Positions 14,217-25,343 of a stretch of DNA of 64,000 nt are shown here, piece after piece. The notes under the pieces are model-generated. The model worked only from the letters and a program-made list of their open reading frames with translations. It did not search any database and had not been told where the DNA came from. The DNA comes from Rhopalosiphum padi. Taxonomy: Eukaryota > Arthropoda > Insecta > Hemiptera > Aphididae. The stretch's first letter is position 1. Each line of letters opens with the position of its first letter. Position numbers and translations under genes: made by a program. The stretch lies in the NCBI RefSeq assembly GCF_020882245.1, contig NC_083599.1, forward strand, positions 45,534,748 to 45,598,747, given 5' to 3'.

Positions 14217-17200
14217 TTAATCCATCATCAATTCAAAGTGCACAGATCCTCTGTTGACACCATTTTTTTTTATGTACAATATTTTTTGCCCATGCTTTGC
14301 ACAAAATATTGATTACAATGCTTTCTAAATTCAGGAAAAAAAAATTATTAAAAACAATAAATACATGGTTTCATAAATACACTCACTTGCTGGACTTTTG
14401 AAATGAATTGCAACCAAAGGGCTTAGGTATCCTTCAGAGTTTTCAAATGGGAAGAAGTAACCAGGAAATCCAGGAATTGGCCAATATGCCATCGGCCCAA
14501 TGAGTTCTTTGTCAGACACAGTTTCTCCCTCACATGATACCCATACAGTTCTTAACTGAAAGCAAATTAAAAGATTTGTGTCAAAATATTGATTTGATTT
14601 TATTACATAAAAAATAAATAAATTATCGTTTATTTATAGTATTATACTACATATAATCAATGATAATATTAAGCTTGTATAAGTCAATATAGAGTTTAAT
14701 GATTATTTATTTATACTATTAAAGTATTTCATACTTTATTATGACCTATGCTTTCCACTAATACTTTAAAGTATGTATCAAAAATACTTACCTTTTCTGG
14801 GTTCGTTATTTCTTTAATGTGGTCTTTTAAACTTTTCGGCATATCGTGTGGTAAGTCATTTGGATCATCATAGAATATAGGATTCCAACCATAAATCTAG
14901 AAAATATAATTTTGTATTTTTGTTGCATACATTTATTATAATATGGTAATAAATAAATTTACTTGAACCTATTTTAACCTAACCTAACGCTGAAAAAGTA
15001 TATAATATAGTGTTTTGCACAGAGACCTCTAAATTTTTGGACTATTGTACTATTTTAACTATTGAATTCCTTACTTTATTTAGCTTAAGAAAAATACAAG
15101 GTCCTTGACGATGAAAATTGAATCGATTTTCTTCTGTACAAGAATTGAATGCTTTCACATCAATATCACAGACCTTTCCTTTACCAGGTGGTTTATCGTA
15201 GTCACAAGTTGCAATATTTTGACCTCTTCCTGGAGTCAAACCTGGTTTCTTGTACACTTAACCATAGAAAAATAAAAATAAAATTAATAGATGCATAAAA
15301 ACGTATTCAGTAAAAATAATTTTACCATCTAAAAATTTAACGAGTCTTTCAGTCCATATTGAATAATCTTGAACAGATTTACTATTTATATGAATTAAAG
15401 TGCTATGAGTTTCGTTAGACATAGGTCTAAATCCCAAACCTATAGAATACATATATAATAAAATATTAATATTTTAGTATTTAGTTTGAATAACTTTGAT
15501 TTTTGTACCTGGATTTGTTCCAATTAGTGAATGTTCAAGTTGTCTAGTCGGAGTACGTGGATCAAGAGTTTGGAAGAAAAACCACAAAACTACTCCAAAC
15601 ATAGCGACAAGCGATAAATAAAACGCTGTATAATATAATCCAATTTTGGCTAAAATGTAAAAAAAATAACAATGAAAATTATTTATTTAATTTTAAATGA
15701 TAATCAAATTATTTTAAAATGTAAATTATTAAAAAATATACAGAACATGTTAAAAATTGTATCAAAGTTAATTATTATCAGCAGAAAATGTTTTGTTGAA
15801 TTATTTTAACTGATATAAATATATAATATGATTCATACCAGGTGTAACCGACCCACGGCTCACAAAAGTATTACCAACTGACTCATGACCATTTTATAAA
15901 AATTAGTCATTTTTGTAGGTATAAATAAAAATAAAAATTGTATTTTGATAAGATTTTAAAAATTACAAAATATCTTACAATTTTTTAACTATCATTAAAA
16001 ACATGGCATTCAGTATCAATTTTGCGCTTATTATTTTAAGACATTTTAATAATTAAAATTTAATTTATTATTTTTTACAAATAAGGAATGTGAACCTGCA
16101 GTTTTTAATGACGAAAAAAACTAGTGATTAACATGTAAATATTCAGTACTTTAAACACACATGAATAGAGACATAAGTTTGATAAATGAACAAAAATAAT
16201 ATTATATCTATTGTAAATTTTATCAAAATGGATAAAATAAAATGCAGTATAAATGTAAAATTGGAATGTGGTCTGCAAGTTAAAAAAGGTTGGGCACACC
16301 TGATTTATATGGGTCTAATAATTTTTCCAGTAACATTTTTTACTATAAGTAATAAATCATGTTTTACTGTCCATCTTTAAAATAGAATTAATAAATTCTA
16401 TAGAAAAATATTTCTATTTCTTAAACTAAATCTTTTTTAAATTAAGTAGGTACAGTAGAGCGCCGATTATTCGCACTAATTGGGACCGAAGGGGGTGCGA
16501 ATAATCGATTTGTGCGGATAATCAAACAACCATAGAAATACTATACTAAATATAATATTCATATATAATATAAAAAATATAATAAAAATATATATAATGT
16601 ATTTATTTGAAATAATAATCAATTTTTTTTTTTGCTAAATTTAAGATTATGTACAAACATATTATCTACATTGGAGTGAGCCATAGTAGATAATAAAATA
16701 ATCTCGCATTTCATTATATGTACACAATAAAAGGAACATAAAAAATGATAAAACTAAATTAAATTAAACTAAAAATAAATTTGTACACAAAAATTTTTGT
16801 AGTGCGAATAATCGACGCTCCACTGATAAATAGAAGTCATAATATTTTTATTTCATTATCATTTTTTTACGGTTACATTGCAAACTGGACTACTGTTTAT
16901 GTTTCAATTTAATTGTTGTACATCGTTGAACTGTTTAGAATACTATTCCAAATTAAAGGAAACATTAACAGGGTACTAATAACAAACTATGTTTATTAAT
17001 TTATTTTAAATTTTACTGGTTTTGTTCATCAATTTCTGTATTTTATCTGTTCCATTTAAAATTAATTACTCATTAATTCCTATGTTTAGTACATCACTTT
17101 TAAGTTACATATTATCAGCCAGATACAGTTCATGCATTCAACTTTAAAATCTATCAAATCTTAATTACCCTATACAGGATTTCAATTGTTTACACGAGCC

Positions 17201-17518
17201 AAACACAAAAGTGAACTAAACATTTACTAGACATATACGACACATTTTAAACCGATTATACAGATCAATATCATCTTATTGAACTATCAACTAGCAAACC
17301 TATAACTAAGGCAAAAAAAACGTAAAAGGCATCTACTGCGGAAAGACGAGACTACTCTTACCCCAACTGGACGGTGTGCGACCAAATATTTCTCCGGTGT
17401 CTTTGTCGTAGGCATACAACACGAACCTCTTGGACAGTGGCAATTTGCGTTTGTCCGTGTCAAAGCCGATGAACGTTGTTTTGCTGCCGTAGTTCATTTT
17501 CGTATCCTCGATGAGCAT
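14217..17518 (-). CDS. Na+/K+-transporting ATPase subunit beta (nervana-like), C-terminus frameshifted
   Basis: Seven minus-strand exons: 17518-17362, 15649-15509, 15439-15326, 15256-15075, 14896-14792, 14555-14387 and 14324 downward. The product is a type II membrane glycoprotein that escorts the sodium pump alpha subunit to the plasma membrane. Residues 1-52 are cytoplasmic (SWAK after exon 1) and 55-80 are one membrane helix (YYTAFYLSLVAMFGVVLWFF). The ectodomain has six cysteines, four in exon 4 and one each in exons 6 and 7 (VSCEG, ILCKAW), as expected for three disulfides. It also has an NET glycosylation site, and FPGYFFPF followed by YLSPLVAIHF. The last exon starts correctly (INILCKAWAKNI), but a run of nine A (14263-14271) shifts the frame. 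As written, translation stops at 14233-14235 (319 aa), while the conserved ending GSVHFELMMD lies in another frame and stops at 14217-14219. An upstream ATG (17518) and one seven codons on (17497) are both possible starts. Confidence 0.93.
14263..14271 (-). other. A9 homopolymer causing an apparent +1 frameshift
   Basis: In the last exon of the beta-subunit gene, nine A (minus strand) separate the in-frame KNIVH from the conserved tail NGVNRGSVHFELMMD. With eight A the tail would be in frame. The paralogue at 46013-46122 keeps the equivalent tail (REGSVHFELMID) in frame. A sequencing or assembly indel in the homopolymer is the simplest cause; a true allele or a different C-terminus is possible. 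Confidence 0.85.
16453..16825. mobile_element. Pogo/Tigger-like MITE in intron 1
   Basis: A 373-bp element in intron 1 of the beta-subunit gene. The left end reads CAGTAGAGCGCCGATTATTC and the right end, reversed, reads CAGTGGAGCGTCGATTATTC, so the inverted termini match with two differences and continue GCACTA. The left flank is TA; the right flank begins AT, so the TA target duplication is imperfect. The sequence ACTAATTGGGACCG after the terminus is shared with the element at 57116-57473. No coding capacity. Confidence 0.75.
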
Positions 17519-18059
17519 ACCAAAATACCAAAAAAAGCCTAATGAATAGACTCGTTTAAAAAAAAAAATGCCTATCGACGAATAGTCACTGTTTCAGCGT
17601 CCCGCCGATAACGGCAGGTAAAAAATAATAAAACACAATAATAAAAATAATGATAATAATTTGAATTTGTATAATTTGCTGTAAAGAAAACTTGTTCAGA
17701 CCAGCGGAAACGCAGCTAACGCACCTGCTGAGACCCGCCCAAAATCGTTTTGTTCACGATCACCGCACCAATTACCGATAAATGATAATAACAATAACAA
17801 CAACTAATTATTGCCGTTACTATCATCTTGGAGGCGCGGTCGGCGATCGCGTTTAGTGCTACACGTCACTACGCCACCACTGGTCAGTAGCTAGCACAAA
17901 ATGTTCACCTAGCGACTTAGCGAGAAGAGAAGTTTTTTGAAAAAAAAATCCCCAGTATAAAAAATAAAAATTAACCTATTTCTGATAAATAATTAATAAT
18001 TTTTATGGTAAAATAAAATATTTTTTTTATGGTATCCAATTACGTACAATGCTGCTATA
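17519..18059 (-). promoter_or_regulatory. 5' region of the minus-strand beta-subunit gene
   Basis: The 540 bases upstream of the start codon include a CpG-richer patch at about 17700-17900 within AT-rich surroundings, consistent with a promoter or 5' UTR. I could not fix a transcription start or a specific element. Confidence 0.35.
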
Positions 18060-19079
18060 GGCATAATCAGTGGTGGATTTAGCGTCAGGCAAAGTAGGCA
18101 GATTCCTAGAGCGGCAAATTTTTAGGGGCGGCAATTTTAGGCCAATATTTTACTAAGAATACTAGGTTTTTTTTGATTTTCTAATGTAGGGTGATTACTC
18201 TGAAGAATGGCAAATAAAAATGTTTAATATTTAAATATAACACATTCTTGTTAATATAATTAACATTTCTTCTTTATTTTATAATACATAACAATAAACG
18301 TCCAAGTAAATTATCGAACGACTGCCAGAAAGTATATTATCTATTATCTAAATACTATTTACTAACCATAGATAACATATTTCGTTATTTTGTTTTTTTT
18401 TACTAATTCGTAAAAATTTTTAATAATCGGTCGTGGGTCGTTCGATCGCACGGCGTACACACTACACGCACAATACATACATAATATATGATAATAATAT
18501 ATTATTTTATACGAATACGGGTGACGATCGGTTCGTATTGGAACGATAATCTAATTATAAACCAGTCACTGTGAATATTTTTATATAATATTATATTCGT
18601 ACGTACTAAAAGCAAGACGCAAACAAATTAAATAGTTTATTTTTTTACATTATTAATTGTATGTTGTATAATAAAAAGTATGAATTTTTAAGTTTGATTA
18701 TTTGCTATTGTTTTATTATAATAACATAATTTAAATTTGTTTGAACACGTTAGTTTGTTGAAGGAACTTAATTATATCTATATAATAATAATATAATTAT
18801 ATTTAATTGGTAGAGCAAATTTATTCAAAAACATGGTGATATATTATATTTTAATAAGAATATACTATTGTATATTATGTACTATTTACTTGATTAGAAC
18901 AGTTTATTAACATAACTAATAGTTATTGTTTAGTATCAGTATTTATGATATATTTTTTTAGTAAGTAGTTATGTTAAATAAGTACTTACTTAAAAATATG
19001 TTTTCTCGTCAATAAGTTTAATGGGGTGGCAAAATTTGCCTAGGGGCGGCAATTGTGTAAATCCGTCTCTGTATATAAT
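18060..19079. mobile_element. hAT-like nonautonomous element
   Basis: Positions 18068-19071 (about 1 kb) start CAGTGGTGGATTTAGCGTCA and end with the inverted form of CAGAGACGGATTTACACAAT. This is the CAGnGnCGGATTTA style of many hAT termini. Just inside, both ends carry GGGGCGGCAATT and a GGCAAA word in inverted arrangement. The flanking 8-mers GGCATAAT and TATATAAT agree at only five positions, so the duplication is weak. No transposase frame is visible. Confidence 0.6.
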
Positions 19080-19451
19080 ATATAGTAGGTACCAACCTAC
19101 CTACTAAATTGCATAAGATAAATAATGGACGACTACGAGTTGTTTACCAATTGTCGAATTGGTTCCCGCAAGCTTTCATGATAATACAATGTTGTTAAAT
19201 TAATTTTTCAATAAATTATTATGATATTATATTCAATAAGCAATAGCCGACAATTTCCTACCCATTTTATACAGATCCGTCCTAAGTCTGTATAATAGAA
19301 TTATTATAGATGTATAAAATATTTCATACCTACTTCAAGCACTATCTAGAATACCTAGGTGTAGTTTAATGGTTAAAAGTGTTGATCAGTATAATATATT
19401 CATATACATAGGTACGTATATTATTATTGGTCAATAATAAATAATAATATT

Positions 19452-20480
19452 AGATTTTGAACAGAGTGATGAATGTATTGATTTTACAATGATGTGTGTT
19501 TATTTTTTAATTTTTGTGTCTGTCATCAGTAGTAATAGACAATAGTGCTTTAAGTTTTAACTTCAGCCACGATTTGAAAAGGAAAGTGAATTTAGTTGTT
19601 ACTTAAGGGGGGGGGGGGGGGTAAAGTAAAAATTTCCATTCGTTTTTAAAAGCGTCAGAAAAAAACCCTAAAAAATTAACAGAAAAACGGAAATTTTTAC
19701 GCAAAATCAGTTTTCAACACAATCGATTTTTTATTTTGCTTGTAACTCAAAAAACAAATCATTGTAAATACTTAAAATTTTCACCAATTGTTTATATTAG
19801 CGTTATCTATTTACGATTAAATTTTTAAAATATTTTGACTTTTTTAAGCTATTTATTGACAATTTAAAATTAAATTTTTTGAAATGCCGATAAAATAATT
19901 TGGCTTTGGCATTCCAAAAAATTATGAAAATTTAATACAAGGTTTATTATAAGTTTTACTTATCGTAGTAAAAAAAAATCAAAAATAGTCATAATTTTTG
20001 TTTATAAGCATTTAAAATTCAAATGTTTACGAAATATGTCAAAATCGCGAACATTTGCAAGGAATTTTGAAGTTGAAAATTCATAAAATTGTTGTGATAT
20101 ATAGTTTACTTAATGTTAAAAAACCACTACAAGGTTCTCCATAACTTTTTCTTCAAATAATTGTATAACAAAATTCTAGCGTCAATATAGAAAAAATGTT
20201 ATGAGCGTATGAAATTTAAGTTTTTACGAAATCGCATAAAATAAAGATATATTACAATTTAAATATAGGTAATAACTAATAATATAATATATTTTAGAGT
20301 CTAGACTAACAAATCATCTCCGTTCAGAATCGTTTTTCATGTACAATGACAGTAATGACACCTATTGATACCTGCATTGTCATTGCAATCAAATTTAACA
20401 CACCCATTATAGTGACCTACTCTATCCATCTCTAGTACCTATATAGCAGAGCGATACTCACTTTTGCCCACCCTTTTTTT
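19452..20480 (+). repeat. Dispersed repeat family A, long copy
   Basis: It begins AGATTTTGAACAGAGTGATG and ends CTCCGTTCAGAATC (20331), so the termini are inverted repeats built on GATTCTGAACGGAG. An outer tail shared by all copies follows, to about 20480 (CACTATAATGGGTGTGTTAA reversed, CGCTCTGC, GGGTGGGC). The inside has no coding potential, is rich in A and T, and contains AACAAATCATTGTAAATA and TATTAGCGTTATCTATTTAC, which reappear reversed in the copy at 52424-53298. A run of 15 G lies at 19607-19621. It looks like a nonautonomous transposon family of unknown class. Confidence 0.75.
19607..19621. repeat. G15 homopolymer
   Basis: Fifteen consecutive G in DNA that is otherwise mostly A and T, inside repeat family A. 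The exact length is likely to be unstable and error-prone in sequencing. The other long copy has only AGAGGGGCAG at the matching place (reverse orientation), so the run expanded in this copy. Confidence 0.8.
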
Positions 20481-21994
20481 CCTTACATCAATAATAACAA
20501 TTAAGTGAAACTAAATAATTACTACTGGATACAACTAGATATAACATTATATTTATAAACTCTCCCAGACATCGTAAGACCTAATAACATAATATTATAA
20601 TAGATTGTTGATTTGTACATATTTTATAACAGTTGTATACTGATAAGTCATAAACTCATAAGTAATTTTATTTGGGAACCAATTCGTACACTTTATTTGA
20701 TCCGTGAACCAATTCCACATTACTTTAAATAATATACCTACATAATATACTATTACTATTCTTAAAAATTATCTATATTTAATTTAATGAGCTCTTCATA
20801 TAGGTATTACTGCTTGTCACACTCATCCAAATTATTTGTTTTATTATTTATGAATTTATTATATTTTAAAATATTATTGAATTATTATACATTATTGTAT
20901 AATTTTTATTTTTATTAATTTTTATAGGTACTGAAGCTTTTTTTTTATTTCCTTAGTAATTGTTTTCCACAAATTGTTTACCACATAGGTAATCATTATC
21001 GCAATTGTGTTCACTATAATACTCAGGAGTTAGTAAATTCGTTTGAAAATTCATTTAATTTTCAGCGTATGACTGTCTAAAATCATAGATATCTACCTAT
21101 AGGGCTATAGCCGTCATTTTGCGTATCATCCATGTATTACATATTTTACTTATTGTAATCATTGTATGAAACAGTGAAAAAATAAAAAAAATAACTTTCT
21201 AAGCTACCTAATTTTATTCAATTTTCTAAGCCTGAAACGAGCTTCAGTTAATTTTTATTCACCTTAAAAATGATAACAAAAAAAAAACACTGCTCACAAT
21301 ATAAAATTAAATTGTTAATAACTATTCATGAATATATAATAAATACTTTGAAACTTAGAATTCCTTATTTTTGGATTAATTATTTTTATTTTCGTTTGGT
21401 TTACGTTCAGTAATAAAATAAAACATATCTACATTCTATGGACCTATGGTAATAACTATAATGAGTATAATTATTTAAAAACATTGATAACTTTTAGACT
21501 GTGGTGTATTCGATGATATATTGCTATTTATTCCTGTATATTATATTATTTATATTGTATCTTTTTAAACAGTAGGTAATTTCTAATTACACATATTAAT
21601 GTATTATATTTTGAACAAAACATTTTTAATAAAATACAGTAAATGCTAATGAACTCATTTACTTATAACAAATTAACAAAAATTTATTAAATTAAAAACT
21701 ACTCTGTTACAAGTTTTAACGGCATTGTTGTTGTAACTGTATCATTGTTTCCGAAATAGGTAGTTAATTATTATATTTGCTTAGTTAATACATTTAAAAT
21801 GTTTTAATAAGGTTTCACACTATATTCAGCTGTTTACAATAAATGTTTACTTATCTAACGGTTACAAGATATTATAACTGATCATAATACTATATATAGT
21901 TACACAACAAACGTTATATCGACACATTTTCAACAATATAATATTTTTAAAAGCGCTTAAATATTTTAAAAAAAATTCTCCGAAGAAAAACAAT
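20481..21994. other. AT-rich intergenic DNA before the coiled-coil gene
   Basis: No open frame of note and no repeat with clear ends. The last few hundred bases must hold the promoter of the gene at 21995, but I see no distinct core element. Confidence 0.5.
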
Positions 21995-24199
21995 ATGAAT
22001 GAATATGAACGAGTTAACATGATGGAAGATAATCGTTGGACAAATATTTTGAAATGTGACATTATGGAAAATATTACACAAATGGGAGATGCAGAGAATC
22101 GTGATCGTTTATCTGCATTAGACGCCAAATTGCTAAATGAAAATATTCATCTTCATAACATAAAAAAAAATATGGGAAAATATTATGAACAATTTAAAGA
22201 GGCGAATGAAGACTTTAAAGAGTTCATTTTATCAGATGCTAAAAGTAAGATTTTGTTGGAAAGATACAGACACTTAGATCCAGATAAAATAAAATCGAGC
22301 ATAAATAATTCTATACACGCAATTAATATTATGTCAAATGCACGAGTTGGCCATTTTAAAACAGCATTAAAAAATTTGGAGAATTTACAAAGCCATCCAA
22401 AACCACAGAAAAGTAAACAGGGATATATAAAAAAAAAAAAAATGGAAGCAACTATGGGAAAAATTGTAAACAAAGTTAAGAAAATTGCACTGGTTGACTT
22501 TACCAAAAGAAAGACTAAAAACATGGTAAATGATGTTAAACAAAATTTAATCAAGTATGATACGGTGATAGAACAATTACAAACCGACGCTAAAGCAATG
22601 GCTATGGTCGTTATGAAAGAAATTGAAACTGGTACAAACTTTAACGAAGACTCAGTGAATTTTATTAAAAGTTATTTTGCCGAGAAGGACGCAAAAGAAA
22701 GATTTATCAGTAAAAACACGTCTTACATAGACAAATTAAATTCTATAATGGATTCAATGGAATATAGTAGGTAAATTTACTAAATTTTATTAAATAGCGT
22801 ACGTACGATTTTAAAATCAACCGCAATCGATAATTTTATGAATATAAAATACAATATTACAAAATTCAATTTAATATCATTTTATTTTTGTAAAATACCA
22901 TTTGAAAATCAAATTCATTTTTTAATAATTTAATGATTATAGTCACTGATCGCTATCAAATAAATTAATTATTAGTTACTAAATTTATTATTTAATTTAG
23001 AAAGACATTAATGCGAGAAAAACCACCTACACAAATTGCAGAAACATTTTATTCGGAACTTCCATGGACAACTGATACATCTGACGAACCATCAGAAAAT
23101 CCAATTTTGGAAATTGAAAAAAAAAAAAAAAAAGAAAAAAACGATAACAGTTGGTGTAATAATATTTCACAATTTGGAATAATGTATTATGCCGATCAAA
23201 ATGAAAAAACTAAATTTTTGAACAATTTAAAAAATAATATAGAAGTTTCATCATTCGACTATAAGTTTCCTGAAAATATCCTTGATTATACAACTCTTAG
23301 TGATGTTCAACCAACAAACGATGAGTTAGCTGCTAATTACATACTAAAACAATCAGAATCTAATAATTTAAAAGATTTAATAAAACATATTGAGTGCACT
23401 AAAATTGATTTAAAAAACTTAAACAAGTTAACTACTTTAAGAAAAACTTTACGGAATTTATTATTCACGGAAATGTTACATAAAGAAGAAACTATAAATA
23501 ACTTGAATCTTTTGACAATCAAAGATATTGAATTTACTAAACAAGTGGAGATTTTTAAAACCTTCATTGACGAGCAACATAAAAAGATGTCTGATGTTGA
23601 CCAAATCAAAACACATTATTTAAAATTGTTTAATAATTTGTATTTTCATGTTGACAATATTAAAATTATACTCAAAAAACTGAATGTAAGTGTTTCATTG
23701 CATTTAAACATATAAAATATCTAACAGTATAATACCTTCGATTTTTTAGGTTACAGTTGACGATAATAAACAAATATCATTTATCAAAATTAATCTTACT
23801 TCACAAGAAAATACATTAGATACTGCCACTGAGGAATTTTTGAAATTAATAGAAGAAATAAAATCTATGATTGGCGTGATTGATGGAAAATTTCGTTGGT
23901 GTAATTTAATAATTCCGGATGAATTTGATTCCAAACAATTGAATTTTGCACGTGCGATGTATGTATATAAAGTTCAAGAATACATACAAGCAGATATAAC
24001 GAAAAGAAGATTGAAATTTTCGCTTTTATTAAAAAAAAATAAATCGATAGAAATGCCAAAAAAATCTGGAGAAGACATTTTAACTAGAGATGATATGAAA
24101 AGACAAGCTGAAATAATTGTAAAATATTTCAATGAAAAGGACACAGATAGTTCAAAAAATAAAAGAAAACCAATTTCTTTCAGAAAAAGTTTTATATAG
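21995..24199 (+). CDS. Unrecognised lysine-rich coiled-coil protein, 636 aa, three exons
   Basis: Three exons join in frame: 21995-22770, 23001-23685 and 23750-24199 (1911 nt including TAG). Splice sites are standard (AG|GTAAAT, TTTAATTTAG|A, AAT|GTAAGT, TTTTTTAG|GTT). The small introns keep the frame open across both borders, so what look like two or three separate reading frames are one gene. The protein is very rich in K, N, I and E and mostly helical, with heptad-like runs (LNENIHLHNIKKNMGKYY, CTKIDLKNLNKLTTLRKT) and no signal peptide or membrane helix. Lysine runs come from A14 (22429-22442) and A17 (23117-23133). The C-terminus is basic (KNKRKPISFRKSFI). I do not recognise it. Long helical proteins of this type are often axonemal or centrosomal in insects and testis-expressed, which is only a guess. 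AATAAA signals at 24208 and 24241 fit its 3' end. Intact frame through long A runs suggests selection or recent origin. Confidence 0.78.
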
Positions 24200-25343
24200 T
24201 TTGACGTAATAAATCAAAATTAATGATCTTTGAATATGCAAATAAATAACAATCTTAAGCTTAAGGGGCCGCTACACCAGCATTTGTTTTCTCTGTCTAT
24301 CTCCCACATAATATATATAGACTTTAATTTCCGGTCGAGCCTGGAAGAATTAGTGCCCCAATACTTGAACAGTGCTCCTAATTTTTTTTGACACATTAAC
24401 ATACTAGGTACAATAGGTACATATATTCTAATTGTAATAATTGTAAATTTAAAACTGTATTATATGAATATAGGTACCTATACAAATAGAATCAAGTTGT
24501 ATGTGCAATGTGCATACGACATTAATGTGCTAGACATAAGTACTTGTATATTTTTTAAGTTAAAAATAAAATTACATATTATATTAATACATACCTAATG
24601 CATGTTTTTATATCTAACTATACACATAAACTTAGTAGGTAATATATAAATGTGTAATTATGTAATAATTGATAAATTAATTTTTTTATTTTCCATAGGC
24701 GATAGGCCATTGTCTATATTATAGAGTATAGACTAGTAGGTACAGTAGTACTTCTTTAGTCATATTAGGTACATATTTTGACATTTAGTGCACAATATTT
24801 TAGTCTGATAAATAAATCAATAAAAATTATGTGGTGGTACACAAATATTTTTTTTTATTTTACTATCACGACAAATACAATTTTCATTATCTCCACGAAT
24901 ATAATGATGGAGTTAAATATAATTATACACAAATTTGAAATTTTACTATCGCCTCGTGCGCACGCCTATGGATATTGGATATATTTGCTAACCAATTATT
25001 AAAGTAATGCTGAGAATTATAATTTACTGAATTATGAAGAATTATCTTTATCTTAATAGTTAATATAAATTGTAATCCATTGACGACTTTCTGTGTGGTG
25101 ATGGGCACTGATGGCTTTAACTTAAGGTTTTTGGAAAAATAAGGGTTTAGAAGAAATGTCGTTTGAAACAAAATGTTGTCTATAACAAATATCTGTTCTA
25201 TCTTATCTGTTAAAAACTTGATATTGAGATAAGAGACAACGAGTGAGCCAGAAACACATTTTACAATAATTGTAGGTATATGATTTTATTATAATTTATT
25301 ATTTGAAATTTGGATAGGATTTAAGTACGTAAACTATAAAAAA
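24200..25343. other. Intergenic, with one possible repeat end
   Basis: AT-rich spacer between two same-strand genes. A phrase GGGGCCGCTACACCAGCATT at 24265-24284 looks like a transposon terminus, but I found no matching inverted end. The region nearest 25343 should contain the promoter of the mS18B gene. Confidence 0.4.
24208..24246 (+). terminator. Polyadenylation signals of the coiled-coil gene
   Basis: AATAAA occurs at 24208-24213 and again at 24241-24246, 9 and 42 bases after the stop codon, and either could direct 3' processing. In such AT-rich DNA the motif is common by chance, so the position is the main support. Confidence 0.4.

Noticed and set aside
22183..22554. Open frame of 123 codons on the minus strand
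   Set aside because: It is antisense to exon 1 of the coiled-coil gene; a hydrophobic shadow of a lysine/asparagine-rich frame.
23337..23609. Minus-strand open frame of 90 codons
   Set aside because: Antisense shadow of exon 2 of the same gene.
21995..23715. Two separate genes at 21995-22774 and 23011-23715
   Set aside because: The intron 22771-23000 has a good donor and acceptor and joins them in frame without a stop, so one gene is the better reading.
24265..24400. Transposon terminus GGGGCCGCTACACC
   Set aside because: No matching inverted end or target duplication found nearby, so no element was called.
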